From the NCBI GenBank assembly GCA_905211645.1, contig CAJMBK010000008.1, positions 1 through 64,000 on the forward strand: a stretch of DNA of 64,000 bases, given 5' to 3'. Shown one piece after another: positions 27,188 to 36,586 of this stretch. Origin of the DNA: an uncultured Caryophanales bacterium (lineage in GTDB: Bacteria; Bacillota_I; Bacilli_A; RFN20; CAG-288). The notes beneath the pieces are model-generated. The model worked only from the letters and a program-made list of their open reading frames with translations. It ran no database searches and was not told the origin of the DNA. Position numbers and translations under genes: made by a program. Numbering within the stretch: position 1 is the first letter of the stretch; the number at the start of each line of letters is the position of its first letter.

Positions 27188-28471
27188 ATGGTTAAATTTA
27201 CTACAGTAGGTAAAGCCTATGAAAAAATAAGTCTTGATTCAATCAAAGATAAGATTACTTCTGTCATGGACACAATCGAAAATAAATCCGGTGCAGGTAA
27301 CGATTTCTTAGGTTGGTTGGACTACACATCAAAATTGGATAAAGCAGTCGTCAAAGATTTAGTTGAAACTGCTAAATACTTACGTTCTGAAGTTGATGTT
27401 TTAGTTGTCATCGGTATCGGTGGTTCTTATTTAGGAGCAAGAGCTGCAATCGATGCTATCAACGGTTTATATTCCAAAGATAAGATGGAAATCATCTATT
27501 TAGGTAACACCTTATCAAGCAACTACACATACCAAGTTCTTGATTATCTTAAAGATAAGAAGTTTGCTATCAACGTTATTTCAAAATCCGGTACAACAAC
27601 TGAACCAGCTATCGCATTCCGTTTATGCAAGGAACTTTTAATCGAAAAAGTTGGTAAAGAAAAGGCAAATAAACTCATCATCGCAACAACTGATAAGGCA
27701 AGAGGCGCTTTAAAGACTGAAGCTGATGCTGAAAACTATCATTCATTCATTATTCCTGATGATGTCGGTGGTAGATATTCTGTCATCACTCCTGTCGGTT
27801 TACTCCCAATGGCAGTTGCTGGTATCGATATTGAAGAATTCATCGATGGTATCATCGAAGGTGAAAAAGAATATTCAGTTAAAGATATCGAAAAGAACCC
27901 TGCTTACAGATATGGTGCAACAAGATACTTACTTAACCAATTAGGTTATCCAAGTGAGATGTTTATCAGCTATGAACCTCAAATGGCTATGATCAACGAA
28001 TGGTTGAAACAACTCTTCGGTGAATCTGAAGGTAAGGAAGGCAAAGCATTACTTCCTACAAGCTGCACATTTACAACCGATTTGCACTCAATGGGTCAAT
28101 TCATCCAACAAGGTAGCCCAGTTATCTTTGAAACAATCATCAAACCTCAAACAGTTAAGTATGATTTAACAATCAAAGAAGAAAAGACTGACTTAGATGG
28201 TTTAAATTACCTCGCTGGTAAGAAACTTAGCTATGTTAACGATCAAGCATATCTTGGTACATTGAAAGCTCACACTGAAGGTCAAGTTTCCGCAAATATT
28301 CTTGAAATCGAAGCCTTAGATGCTAAGAACTTAGGTAATTTGTTCTACTTCTTCATGAGAAGCTGTGCAATGTCCGCTTACTTATTAGATATCAACCCAT
28401 TCGATCAACCTGGCGTTGAAATCTACAAGAAGAATATGTTTACCCTCTTAGGTAAACCTTCTAAGAAATAA
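27188..28471 (+). CDS. pgi: Glucose-6-phosphate isomerase
   Basis: IGIGGSYLGARAAIDA, VISKSGTTTEPAIAFR and GGRYSVITPVGLLP are the sugar-isomerase signatures, with LHSMGQFIQQG for the catalytic Glu/His region. 427 aa matches the short Pgi form of Firmicutes. It interconverts glucose-6-phosphate and fructose-6-phosphate. It follows ispD by 49 nt, and AGAAGG is its SD. A strong terminator follows. Confidence 0.95.
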   Translation: MVKFTTVGKAYEKISLDSIKDKITSVMDTIENKSGAGNDFLGWLDYTSKLDKAVVKDLVETAKYLRSEVDVLVVIGIGGSYLGARAAIDAINGLYSKDKMEIIYLGNTLSSNYTYQVLDYLKDKKFAINVISKSGTTTEPAIAFRLCKELLIEKVGKEKANKLIIATTDKARGALKTEADAENYHSFIIPDDVGGRYSVITPVGLLPMAVAGIDIEEFIDGIIEGEKEYSVKDIEKNPAYRYGATRYLLNQLGYPSEMFISYEPQMAMINEWLKQLFGESEGKEGKALLPTSCTFTTDLHSMGQFIQQGSPVIFETIIKPQTVKYDLTIKEEKTDLDGLNYLAGKKLSYVNDQAYLGTLKAHTEGQVSANILEIEALDAKNLGNLFYFFMRSCAMSAYLLDINPFDQPGVEIYKKNMFTLLGKPSKK

Positions 28472-28503
28472 TAAATAAACTTAAAATTAAATATTGTAAC
28501 TAC

Positions 28504-28534
28504 AATATAGCACCGTGACGGTGCTATATTTTTG
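28504..28534 (+). terminator. Rho-independent terminator of pgi
   Basis: A 12-bp stem aatatagcaccg/cggtgctatatt with a 3-nt loop and a T-run. Confidence 0.9.
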
Positions 28535-28710
28535 TTATTAGCAATTTTAAATGTAGATATTTAAAATGTTACTGAGTTATTTTGATGAAGTTCATATTTT
28601 TCAGAATTAATATTTAATAATAAATAATAACCAATTTTTGTATTTATAAATCCATTGAACAGAACGCAGAAAATTTTTTGCATTTTTTCCTTAAAAAACT
28701 TATTAAATTA

Positions 28711-28739
28711 TTGACAGTCAAACTTAAATTTTATATCAT
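28711..28739 (+). promoter_or_regulatory. tRNA operon promoter
   Basis: A perfect TTGACA (28711-28716), 17-nt spacer and TATCAT (28734-28739), about 20 nt before the first tRNA. Confidence 0.7.
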
Positions 28740-28758
28740 AAATAAGCATTGATTTTTC

Positions 28759-28834
28759 GGATGTTTAGCTCAGCTGGGAGAGCATCACCTTTACACGGTG
28801 GGGGTCGGGAGTTCGATCCTCTCAACATCCACCA
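28759..28834 (+). tRNA. tRNA-Val (UAC)
   Basis: Full cloverleaf with acceptor GGATGTT/AACATCC, anticodon loop tttacac and T-loop ttcgatc; the 3' CCA is encoded. Confidence 0.95.
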
Positions 28835-28878
28835 TTTAAGAAAATCAGTTGCTATTCCAGAGTAAATTAAATATATTT

Positions 28879-28962
28879 GGGTGAGTAGCGAAGAGGCTAA
28901 ACGCGGCAGACTGTAAATCTGTTCCTTCGGGTTCAGTGGTTCGAATCCACTCTCGCCCACCA
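28879..28962 (+). tRNA. tRNA-Tyr (GUA)
   Basis: Acceptor GGGTGAG/CTCGCCC, anticodon loop ctgtaaa and a long variable arm, as expected for bacterial tRNA-Tyr; CCA is encoded. Confidence 0.95.
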
Positions 28963-28971
28963 TCTTACTAT

Positions 28972-29046
28972 TGGGGTATAGCCAAGTGGTAAGGCAGTAG
29001 ACTTTGACTCTATTATGCCCTGGTTCGAATCCAGGTACCCCAGCCA
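28972..29046 (+). tRNA. tRNA-Gln (UUG)
   Basis: Acceptor TGGGGTA/TACCCCA with the weak first pair typical of tRNA-Gln, anticodon TTG in ctttgac, discriminator G, CCA encoded. Confidence 0.95.
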
Positions 29047-29056
29047 ATTAATATTT

Positions 29057-29132
29057 GACTCGCTAGCTCAGTCGGTAGAGCATTTGACTTTTAATCAAAG
29101 GGTCAGCAGTTCGAGCCTGCTGCGAGTCACCA
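29057..29132 (+). tRNA. tRNA-Lys (UUU)
   Basis: Acceptor GACTCGC/GCGAGTC, anticodon loop cttttaa, CCA encoded. Confidence 0.95.
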
Positions 29133-29139
29133 TGTCTGT

Positions 29140-29224
29140 GCCCAGGTGGCGAAATTGGTAGACGCACAGGACTTAAAATCCTGCGGACGAATAATCCATG
29201 CGGGTTCGATTCCCGCCCCGGGCA
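29140..29224 (+). tRNA. tRNA-Leu (UAA)
   Basis: Class II tRNA with long variable arm and D-arm TGGCGAAATTGG typical of tRNA-Leu; anticodon loop cttaaaa. The acceptor has one A-C mismatch at pair 5-68, and the CCA is not encoded (the base after discriminator A is T), unlike the four upstream tRNAs. Confidence 0.92.
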
Positions 29225-29239
29225 TTTCCTTAAAACTTC

Positions 29240-29262
29240 ACACCTCGAAAGAGGTGTTTTTT
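29240..29262 (+). terminator. Terminator of the tRNA operon
   Basis: A 7-bp stem acacctc/gaggtgt with a GAAA-containing loop and six T. Confidence 0.9.
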
Positions 29263-29321
29263 CATGTCAAAATATATTTATCCAAAAAGAAAATGCTACT
29301 TGGAATAATCCAAATAGCAAA

Positions 29322-31235
29322 TTAATTCATTATTTCGTAAAGTTGAGAATATAAATCTTCAAGTTGGGATTGAATGTCAGCCATATCTTTATTTAAGGCA
29401 TCCATCTTTTCAGGAGAAGAATAATATTCTTCATTGAAGAAGAGTTTTTTCAACTCATCTAACTTAGCTTCTAATTTATCAATTTTGGCAACTAGCTTTT
29501 CTGCCGTGTAATTAACTTTACGGATAATCTTATCTTCAGAAACATGCTTTTGAGTGTTCTTTTCAACCTTTTTCTCTTCGACTTTTTCTGCTTTAGCTTC
29601 CTTTTCTTTTCTATCGATAATCTTACTTAATTCATAGTCTTTAAACTCTTGATAAGCACCTTCGTAATAATAAGCGTCACCTTGATAGAAATATAGAATC
29701 TTATTGGAAACTTTATCGATAAAGTCTCTATCGTGGCTAACAATAATAAGTGTTCCATTGTAAGAATTTAAGCTATCTGCTAATTCTTCTTTAGAGAACA
29801 TATCCAAGTGGTTTGTAGGTTCATCTAAGATGAGTAAATCATAATCTCTAACAGATAATTCAGCAAGGATTAAACGCATTTGTTCACCACCAGAAAGATT
29901 ATCAACAAACTTTTCATTAGCGTCTGTGTAAGAGAAATTATATTTACCTAATAAGTTGTAGATATCTTGATTATCCATTCTTGGGAACTTATCGGCAAAA
30001 TAATTAAATAAGGTTTCATGTGTGGAGTCATTGATGAAATTCTGCTCAAGATAACCGATATTTAAGTTAGTTTTCTCAATAATTTCACCAGCAAGAGGAT
30101 TTAATTTCTTCAAGATAGTTTTAATAAAAGTTGTCTTACCACTTCCATTTGTCCCCATGACAGTTAAATGGTCACGACCGTACAAAGTGAAATTAATATT
30201 TGAAATTAAAACTTTCTTATCATCAGGATAACCGATTGCTAAATCTTTAAAATCAACTAAAGTCTTATTCTCTCTAGTATTACCTTTAAAATCCATGTGA
30301 ACACGATTTTTAGCAACTTGAGGTTTATCAATTGCTACTTTTTCTAATCTTGCAAGTTTCTTTTCTCTATCATGTGCACGAGAAACGAATCTTGGTTTAG
30401 GCATGTAGAACTCAATGAATTTTCTAAGTTTCTCCATCTCTTTTTGTTGAGACTTATAAAGTTCCATCTTTTGCTCGTATCTAAGAATTTTTTCCTTGGA
30501 ATAGTAGTCGTATTTACCATTATAAATCTCTAATTGTTCATTCTCGATTTCAAAGATTCTATTGCACACACCTTTGATGAAAGATTTATCGTGGCTAACC
30601 ATGATTAAGGCTCCTGAATAACTCTTTAAATAGTTTTCAAGCCATTCGATAGTGACGATATCAAGGTTATTTGTAGGTTCGTCCAAAAGAAGTAAGTTTG
30701 GTTTAAGTAAAAGTAACTTAGCAAAAGCCATTCTTGTTTTCTCACCACCTGAGAAAGTAGAGATTTTTCTATCGTACATAGTTTTATTAAAACCAAACAT
30801 ATTCAAAATATAGTCAATTTGATACTTGTAGTTGTATCCATCACTATTTAAAAATTCAGTTTCTTTCTTAGAATACTTTTCAATTAAAGCTTCATCTTCA
30901 GGATTTAAAGAAATCTGTTCTGCTAAATCATTCAACTCTTTTTCCTTTTGAATAAGGTTAGCAAAAACATCGATTGCCTCTTCATAAAGAGTGTTATTTT
31001 CATCTTTAATAACCTCTTGAGAAAGGTAACCGATTGTGACGTTATTTGAAAAAGAAATTAAACCTGAACTAGGCTCAACCATCTTGTTAATAATCTTCAA
31101 AATAGTTGATTTACCAGTTCCATTATTTCCAATTAATGCAATTTTATCATCGTCACTAACTGTAAATGTTGCAGGATTAAAAATCTTTTTTCCGTTATAT
31201 TCTTTAACTAAATTCTGTACAGATAAAACAATCAT
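29322..31235 (-). CDS. ABC-F family ATPase (YdiF/Uup-like)
   Basis: Two ABC domains in one chain: Walker A GNNGTGKST and GTNGSGKTT, signatures FSGGEKTR and LSGGEQMR, Walker B LLLLDEPTNNLD and LLILDEPTNHLD. There is no membrane domain. The interdomain linker is Lys/Arg-rich and a C-terminal coiled coil (residues about 555-637) resembles Uup/YdiF. ABC-F proteins act on the ribosomal E site to resolve stalled translation or confer antibiotic protection; which applies is not visible. The TATAAT box on the minus strand lies 17 nt before the ATG and no SD is apparent. Confidence 0.87.
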   Translation of the reverse strand: MIVLSVQNLVKEYNGKKIFNPATFTVSDDDKIALIGNNGTGKSTILKIINKMVEPSSGLISFSNNVTIGYLSQEVIKDENNTLYEEAIDVFANLIQKEKELNDLAEQISLNPEDEALIEKYSKKETEFLNSDGYNYKYQIDYILNMFGFNKTMYDRKISTFSGGEKTRMAFAKLLLLKPNLLLLDEPTNNLDIVTIEWLENYLKSYSGALIMVSHDKSFIKGVCNRIFEIENEQLEIYNGKYDYYSKEKILRYEQKMELYKSQQKEMEKLRKFIEFYMPKPRFVSRAHDREKKLARLEKVAIDKPQVAKNRVHMDFKGNTRENKTLVDFKDLAIGYPDDKKVLISNINFTLYGRDHLTVMGTNGSGKTTFIKTILKKLNPLAGEIIEKTNLNIGYLEQNFINDSTHETLFNYFADKFPRMDNQDIYNLLGKYNFSYTDANEKFVDNLSGGEQMRLILAELSVRDYDLLILDEPTNHLDMFSKEELADSLNSYNGTLIIVSHDRDFIDKVSNKILYFYQGDAYYYEGAYQEFKDYELSKIIDRKEKEAKAEKVEEKKVEKNTQKHVSEDKIIRKVNYTAEKLVAKIDKLEAKLDELKKLFFNEEYYSSPEKMDALNKDMADIQSQLEDLYSQLYEIMN

Positions 31236-31264
31236 AATAAATACCGTTTGATATTATAACAAAA

Positions 31265-31293
31265 GAAAAAATGACACCTAGCGCCTAGATGCC
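31265..31293 (-). terminator. Rho-independent terminator of gpmA
   Basis: A stem ggcatctag/ctaggtgtc read on the minus strand, with GU pairs, followed by six to seven T. Confidence 0.75.
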
Positions 31294-31325
31294 ATTGTAG
31301 TTACGATAATTGGATTTAAAAACTA

Positions 31326-32078
31326 TTATTTCTTAGCTTTACCTTGGTTAGCAACTGATTGCATCTTAGCAGCAATTGCTTCTTGGTCACCGATGTATTC
31401 TTCCTTGACGATATTGAAGTTATCATCGAAGTGGAAAACAAGTGGGACACCAGTAGGAATATTAACGTTGATGATTTCTTCATCAGTTAAATTCTTAAGA
31501 TGTTTGTATAAAGCTCTTAAAGAGTTACCGTGTGCAGTAACTAAGACTGTCTTACCTTTTTCAAGTTCAGGTTTGATGACGTTTTCATAGTAAGGAACTG
31601 CTCTTGCAACTGTATCCTTTAATGATTCAGTTAATGGTAAATGTTCAGGAGCAACGTGAGCATATGCTCTTTGTTTTGCAGGATTTCTATCATCTGTTGG
31701 TTCAAGTTTTGGAGGTTGAACATCATAGGATCTTCTCCAGACTTTAACTTGAGCTTCACCATACTTTTCTGCAGTTTCAGCTTTATTTAAGCCTTGTAAA
31801 GCACCGTAATGTCTTTCGTTTAATTCCCAAGCTTTGATAACAGGGAGATATTCTTCATCTAAGGATTCCAAACAAAGATTCAATGTGTGAATTGCTCTCT
31901 TTAAATAAGAAGTGAAGCAGATATCAAATTCATAGCCTCTCTTTTTCAATTCAACACCAGCTTGTGCTGCTTCCTTTTTACCGGTTTCAGATAAATCTAC
32001 ATCTGTCCAACCAGTGAAAAGATTTTCTTTGTTCCAAACGCTCTCACCATGACGTAAAAGAACCAAAATTTTTTCCAT
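31326..32078 (-). CDS. gpmA: 2,3-bisphosphoglycerate-dependent phosphoglycerate mutase
   Basis: Histidine-phosphatase fold with [10 protein letters not shown] (catalytic His) near the start, [25 protein letters not shown] and [11 protein letters not shown] with the second His. It interconverts 3- and 2-phosphoglycerate in glycolysis. The open frame reaches 32120, but ATG at 32078 has an SD AAAGGAAA and gives the family's usual 250 aa and N-terminus. Confidence 0.95.
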   Translation of the reverse strand: MEKILVLLRHGESVWNKENLFTGWTDVDLSETGKKEAAQAGVELKKRGYEFDICFTSYLKRAIHTLNLCLESLDEEYLPVIKAWELNERHYGALQGLNKAETAEKYGEAQVKVWRRSYDVQPPKLEPTDDRNPAKQRAYAHVAPEHLPLTESLKDTVARAVPYYENVIKPELEKGKTVLVTAHGNSLRALYKHLKNLTDEEIINVNIPTGVPLVFHFDDNFNIVKEEYIGDQEAIAAKMQSVANQGKAKK

Positions 32079-32168
32079 ATTAAATTTCCTTTCGTTTTTG
32101 GCAACTAGCCATAAATTCACTTATATTTTAAATTGTTTTTATACCTTATTCAAAAGATATATAAAGTT

Positions 32169-33272
32169 TTAATCCAATAATTCATGAACAAGTTTCAAAC
32201 TAGCCAAAATTGTCTTATCCATGTCGTAATATTTGTATTGACCAAGTCTACCACCAAAGTAAACATGCTCGTCATTTTCGGCTAATTCAAGATACTTGTT
32301 ATAGAGATTTTGATTAGATTTATCATTAACTGGATAGTAAGGTTCATCACCTTTTGCCCAAGGTTTTGGATATTCTCTTGTAATAACAGTTTTATCTGAA
32401 ATTGCATTTTCAAAGAACTTATGTTCGATAGTTCTTGTGTATGGAGTTTCAAATTCAGTATTGTTGATAACAGCATTACCTTGATAGTTTTCCATCTCTA
32501 AAACTTCAGTATCAAATGACAAACTACGATATTCAAGAGCACCATAGCAGTAATCATAATACTCATCAATACAACCTGTAAAGATGATTTTATCAGCGAC
32601 ATTCATCCATCTTTCTCTGTTATCGAAGAAATTGTTTCCTAATAAAACATCAACATTTTCGAGCAACTTTTCAAAGATTTTATTGTAGCCACCAATTGGA
32701 ATACCTTGGTAGATATCATTAAAGTAATTATTATCAAATGTGTATCTAATAGGTAAACGTTTGATGATGAAACTAGGTAAATCCTTACAATCTTTACCCC
32801 ATTGTTTCTCGGTGTAACCTTTAACTAAGGTTTCATAAACTGTTCTACCAACTAAGGACAAAGCTTGCTCTTCAAGATTATGAATCTCTTTGATATTTTC
32901 CTTTTGGATTTCTCTGGTAATAATTTGCTTAGCAAGAGCAGGTTCAATAACACCGAAAAGTTCATAGAAAGTATTCATATTAAAAGGCATGGAGTAAAGT
33001 TTGCCTTTGTAGTATGCTTTAGGACAATTTGTAAATCTGTTGAGTGTGCAAAATTGGGTGATGTAGTCATAAACTTCCTTGTTGGAAGTGTGGAAAATAT
33101 GGGCACCATATTTATGGACATTGATACCACAGATTTCTTCTGTGGCACAATTACCACCAATATGTTGTCTTTTATCTATAACTAAACATCTTTTTCCACG
33201 TTTTGTTGCTTCATGAGCAAAAACAGCACCGAATAATCCTGCACCAACAATCAAATAGTCATATTCTTTCAT
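32169..33272 (-). CDS. glf: UDP-galactopyranose mutase
   Basis: An N-terminal FAD-binding GAGLFGAVFAHEA (Rossmann), HIGGNC, and the family signatures YTEKQWG and NVDVLLG. 367 aa is typical. It converts UDP-galactopyranose to UDP-galactofuranose, used for surface glycans. No glycosyltransferases are adjacent; it starts 2 nt after the pyrimidine phosphorylase stop, an unusual pairing that suggests simple co-transcription. Confidence 0.94.
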   Translation of the reverse strand: MKEYDYLIVGAGLFGAVFAHEATKRGKRCLVIDKRQHIGGNCATEEICGINVHKYGAHIFHTSNKEVYDYITQFCTLNRFTNCPKAYYKGKLYSMPFNMNTFYELFGVIEPALAKQIITREIQKENIKEIHNLEEQALSLVGRTVYETLVKGYTEKQWGKDCKDLPSFIIKRLPIRYTFDNNYFNDIYQGIPIGGYNKIFEKLLENVDVLLGNNFFDNRERWMNVADKIIFTGCIDEYYDYCYGALEYRSLSFDTEVLEMENYQGNAVINNTEFETPYTRTIEHKFFENAISDKTVITREYPKPWAKGDEPYYPVNDKSNQNLYNKYLELAENDEHVYFGGRLGQYKYYDMDKTILASLKLVHELLD

Positions 33273-33274
33273 TT

Positions 33275-34588
33275 TTATAAATCTTCCTTACTGATTTCAC
33301 ATGCGATTAATGGTCCAAAATCGACTTTTTCATCAGTGATAACGAATGCGTTCTTCAAACGTTCGACAACTTCCATGTAGTCATCATGTTCTGTGTAAAG
33401 TGTGCATAAAAGTTCACCTTTAGAAACTTTGTTTGAAACCTTCTTATTCAAAACGATACCACTTGCCATATCGATTGGATCATCCTTTTCTCTTCTACCG
33501 GCACCTAAGATCATTGAGATAGTACCGATTTCTAAAGCTTTAACTTCCTTGATGTAACCATCTTTATCAGAGTAAATTTGATAAGTATGTTTAGCTTTAG
33601 GGAATTTTTCTGTATCTAAGATGTAGGAGATATCACCGCCTTGCTCTTTGACAAAGTTGACAAAGACTTCGAAGGCTCTACCATTTTTAATATTTTCTTC
33701 CAACATCTTTCTTGCTTCTTCAGGAGTCTTAGCAAGTTTTGCTTGGCAAACCATTGTTGAAGCAGAATGTAAGCAGATTTCAGTTAAATCTTCTGGACCA
33801 TAACCTTTTAAGGTATTGATTGCTTCAATAACTTCCAAAGCATTACCAACAGCCATACCTAAAGGTTCATTCATATTTGTAATTTCTGCTCTAGTATCTT
33901 TACCAAATGAAACACCGATTTCAACTAAGACCTTAGCAAGTTTAACTGCGTCTTCAACAGTTTTCATGAAGGCACCTTCACCGTATTTGACATCCAAAAG
34001 GATGGAGTCAGAACCGGATGCTAATTTCTTAGACATGATAGAACTTGCGATAAGTGGAATTGAATCAACAGTTGCAGTGACATCTCTTAAAGCGTAAAGC
34101 TTTTTATCTGCGATGACGAGGTTGTTATTTTGAGCGATGATTGACATACCAACTTTATTAACTGCATCTTTAAATTCTTTATCAGTTAATGCAATTCTAA
34201 AACCTGGAATAGATTCGAGTTTATCAAGAGTACCACCAGTATGACCTAAGCCACGACCGGACATCTTTGCTAACTTGCAGCCAACTGAAGCAACAAGTGG
34301 TCCAATAACTAAGCTGGTTTTATCACCGACACCACCAGTGGAGTGTTTATCAACTTTAACACCTGCGATTGAGGAGAGATCAACAATCTCACCTGAATGT
34401 AACATAGCATCTGTTAAAGAGAAAATTTCCTTCTTTGTCATGCCGTTAAAAACGATGGTCATCAAAAAAGCGGATGCTTGGTAATCTGGAATGATACCTT
34501 TGGAGTAATTTTCGATAAAGAAACGAATTTCTTCATCTGTCAATTCTCCTTTTTCCCTCTTTTTAAGAATTATATCAACCATTCTCAT
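33275..34588 (-). CDS. pdp: Pyrimidine-nucleoside phosphorylase
   Basis: The thymidine/pyrimidine phosphorylase signature SGRGLGHTGGTLDKLES, phosphate-binding KHSTGGVGDKTSL, and the C-terminal domain with AGRREKDDPID. 437 aa fits the family. It phosphorolyses uridine/thymidine to base and (deoxy)ribose-1-phosphate; deoD at 42436 gives the purine counterpart, so nucleoside salvage is well supported. SD GGAGG lies 10 nt before the ATG. Confidence 0.93.
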   Translation of the reverse strand: MRMVDIILKKREKGELTDEEIRFFIENYSKGIIPDYQASAFLMTIVFNGMTKKEIFSLTDAMLHSGEIVDLSSIAGVKVDKHSTGGVGDKTSLVIGPLVASVGCKLAKMSGRGLGHTGGTLDKLESIPGFRIALTDKEFKDAVNKVGMSIIAQNNNLVIADKKLYALRDVTATVDSIPLIASSIMSKKLASGSDSILLDVKYGEGAFMKTVEDAVKLAKVLVEIGVSFGKDTRAEITNMNEPLGMAVGNALEVIEAINTLKGYGPEDLTEICLHSASTMVCQAKLAKTPEEARKMLEENIKNGRAFEVFVNFVKEQGGDISYILDTEKFPKAKHTYQIYSDKDGYIKEVKALEIGTISMILGAGRREKDDPIDMASGIVLNKKVSNKVSKGELLCTLYTEHDDYMEVVERLKNAFVITDEKVDFGPLIACEISKEDL

Positions 34589-34659
34589 AATTAAAAATCC
34601 TCCGTTAATTTTTAAAAATTATAGCATTAAAGGGGTTTTTTCTCTTTTAATACAAAAAC

Positions 34660-34683
34660 AGCTACACCAAAAAGATGTAGCAG
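34660..34683 (-). terminator. Terminator of the 34739-35239 gene
   Basis: Stem gctaca/tgtagc, read on the minus strand, followed by TGTTTTTG. Confidence 0.7.
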
Positions 34684-34738
34684 CTATTTAATTCGATAAT
34701 TTTAAAATGAAATTTACAATCTAAGAATAATGTTTAAA

Positions 34739-35239
34739 TTATTCGATGGAGATTGTTAACCAACGGTCGTTGATGTTACCGTTAGCATTGTCATAAATTC
34801 TGACGTAGATGGTGTGCTTCTTGCTGTCACCGATGTATCTGAGTTCGCTCTTAGGATTGATGTAAACATATAAAGCATCATTCATATCACTTGGAACGAT
34901 GAGTGCGTTATCGACATCAAATGCCTTCATAGCATTACCGATTAAGCAGAAACCGTGATTGGTGTTCTCATGAACAGGTAATTCTCTACCATCTTTGTGT
35001 AAGAATCTGATCTTTGCATGAGGTGTGATCTTACCAGTCCAATAGTATTCTTCAACATTGTACAAATGTGATAATTGAATCTTGAATTGGTGTGCAGAAT
35101 CTCTCATTGAATCATTGATTTCAATGAATAAATCTTGATCACCTTCGAATGCAGGTTTTGTTGCTCTCTTACGAGTAGCTGGTTTCTTAACTGTTTCAAC
35201 TTCAGCACTAGCACTTTTTACTGTTTTTCTTGTTGCCAT
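34739..35239 (-). CDS. Unknown protein with basic Lys/Ala/Thr-rich N-terminal tail
   Basis: 166 aa. Residues 1-30 are rich in Lys, Arg, Ala and Thr (KKPATRKRATKPA), like a histone H1-type or nucleic-acid-binding tail. The remaining about 135 residues look like a compact beta-rich domain with many aromatic residues and conserved-looking patches (HGFCLIGNAMKAFDV, DALYVYINPKSELRY). No known family was recognised. SD AAGGAGAC is good, it has its own terminator and sits as a single-gene unit. A DNA- or RNA-binding role is only a suggestion from the tail. Confidence 0.6.
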   Translation of the reverse strand: MATRKTVKSASAEVETVKKPATRKRATKPAFEGDQDLFIEINDSMRDSAHQFKIQLSHLYNVEEYYWTGKITPHAKIRFLHKDGRELPVHENTNHGFCLIGNAMKAFDVDNALIVPSDMNDALYVYINPKSELRYIGDSKKHTIYVRIYDNANGNINDRWLTISIE

Positions 35240-35440
35240 AAATTTTGTCTCCTTTTAAAAAGAATTAGTAATACAACCTTTGTATTACGGAAATATTATA
35301 GACTATTGAAAAGAAAAAACAAGAAAAGTATATATATTAATGAAAAATAAAACGGTATCAAAAATATAACTATTAACCTTTTGTGTTAAGAAAAATGTCA
35401 GAATCACTTTCTGAAATTTTCCTGTTTCATTTCAACTTTC

Positions 35441-35580
35441 AGTATGATAAAATTTATAAGCACGTTTCTGATATTTTTTTATTACATCCAACTGAAAAAA
35501 TATTGTGCGTTATGAATACCCTTAACCCGGTAAGAAGAGGCTTGTTCATAAGATATTATTTCGATAAAGAGAGGATATAA
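35441..35580 (+). promoter_or_regulatory. Promoter and candidate L13 leader of rplM-rpsI
   Basis: The 342-bp gap upstream of rplM has an extended -10 TGATAAAAT at 35445-35453. The last 70 nt before the gene contain a hairpin with outer arms tatgaa/ttcata (35511-35550) enclosing a GC-richer core (acccttaacccggtaagaag). Low-GC Firmicutes often carry an autoregulatory L13 leader here. Position and structure fit, but I could not match the covariance model. SD AGAGAGGA lies at 35568-35575. Confidence 0.45.
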
Positions 35581-35581
35581 A

Positions 35582-36049
35582 ATGGAACATCAAACTTCAG
35601 TTCTTACAAAAGAACAAACATGTGCTAGTTCAAAGAAGTGGTATGTGGTTGATGCCGCTGATAAACCTTTAGGTAGATTAGCAAGTGAAGTTGCTAAGAT
35701 CTTAATGGGTAAGAATAAACCAACCTATACACCTAATGTTGATTGTGGTGATTTCGTTATCGTTGTAAATTGTGAAAAAGTTCACCTTTCCGGTAATAAT
35801 AAGCTCACACAAAAGACATACTACAACGTTTCTGGTTACACTGGTGGTATGAGAAAGAGAACCGCAAAGGTCATGCTCAAGGACTATCCAGAAGAAATGT
35901 TCACAAGAGTCATCCACGGCATGCTTCCTAAAGGCAGATTAGGTCGTAAGATGATCAAAAAATTATTCGTTTACAAAGGTAGTGAACATAAACAACAAGC
36001 TCAAAACCCAGAAGTTATTGAGTTAGTTGCTAAAGTTGAGGAGGAGTAA
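35582..36049 (+). CDS. rplM: Ribosomal protein L13
   Basis: [22 protein letters not shown] and [13 protein letters not shown] are L13 signatures. 155 aa includes an N-terminal extension of about 15 residues before KKWYVVDA. It is a large-subunit assembly protein. Its stop lies 6 nt before rpsI, the universal rplM-rpsI pair. Confidence 0.97.
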   Translation: MEHQTSVLTKEQTCASSKKWYVVDAADKPLGRLASEVAKILMGKNKPTYTPNVDCGDFVIVVNCEKVHLSGNNKLTQKTYYNVSGYTGGMRKRTAKVMLKDYPEEMFTRVIHGMLPKGRLGRKMIKKLFVYKGSEHKQQAQNPEVIELVAKVEEE

Positions 36050-36055
36050 TCAATA

Positions 36056-36451
36056 ATGGCAAAAGAATTAAGATATTACGCAACTGGTCGTAGAAAATCT
36101 TCCGTCGCAAGAGTTTACCTTACAAAGGGTACAGGTAAAGTTACAGTCAACAAAGTTGATGCAAAAGAATTCTTCCCTCATGAAGTTCAAGTCTTAGACT
36201 TAACTCAACCATTCAAAGTTACAGCAACCGAAAATCAATACGATGTTATGGCATTCACAAATGGTGGCGGTTATTCCGGTCAAACAGGTGCTTTAAGATT
36301 AGGTATTGCACGTTGCTTAGCTCAAATCAGTGATGACTATAAGGCTTTATTAAAGGCTAACAGCTTACTCACAGTTGACTCACGTCAAGTTGAACGTAAG
36401 AAATACGGTCTCAAGAAAGCTCGTAAGGATTCACAATTCTCCAAACGTTAA
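36056..36451 (+). CDS. rpsI: Ribosomal protein S9
   Basis: YYATGRRKSSVARVYL at the start and the C-terminal KYGLKKARKDSQFSKR, whose basic tail reaches the P-site tRNA. 131 aa is typical. SD GAGGAGG precedes it inside the end of rplM. Confidence 0.97.
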   Translation: MAKELRYYATGRRKSSVARVYLTKGTGKVTVNKVDAKEFFPHEVQVLDLTQPFKVTATENQYDVMAFTNGGGYSGQTGALRLGIARCLAQISDDYKALLKANSLLTVDSRQVERKKYGLKKARKDSQFSKR

Positions 36452-36487
36452 TCTTTATTACAAGATTACAGATTACTTCAAAAATTC

Positions 36488-36515
36488 ACCACTCAGATTG
36501 TTCTGGGTGGTTTTA
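36488..36515 (+). terminator. Terminator of rplM-rpsI
   Basis: A 9-bp stem accactcag/ctgggtggt and a T-rich tail. Confidence 0.85.
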
Positions 36516-36553
36516 TTTTGCAATTTTATATATTAGAAACTATTTTTCTGCAA

Positions 36554-36578
36554 CAAAAAACCGGGCGGTTAAGCCCGG
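36554..36578 (-). terminator. Terminator of spx
   Basis: A 6-bp G+C-only stem ccgggc/gcccgg with six T on the minus strand. Confidence 0.9.
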
Positions 36579-36586
36579 ATAACACT

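Noticed and set aside
28736..29047. 103-aa minus-strand ORF
   Set aside because: It runs antisense through tRNA-Val, tRNA-Tyr and tRNA-Gln; translated tRNA genes give this kind of false protein (GVPGFEPG, MLRGSNSRPPP).
35383..35580. 65-aa ORF upstream of rplM
   Set aside because: No SD, covers the promoter and candidate leader, no protein-like composition.
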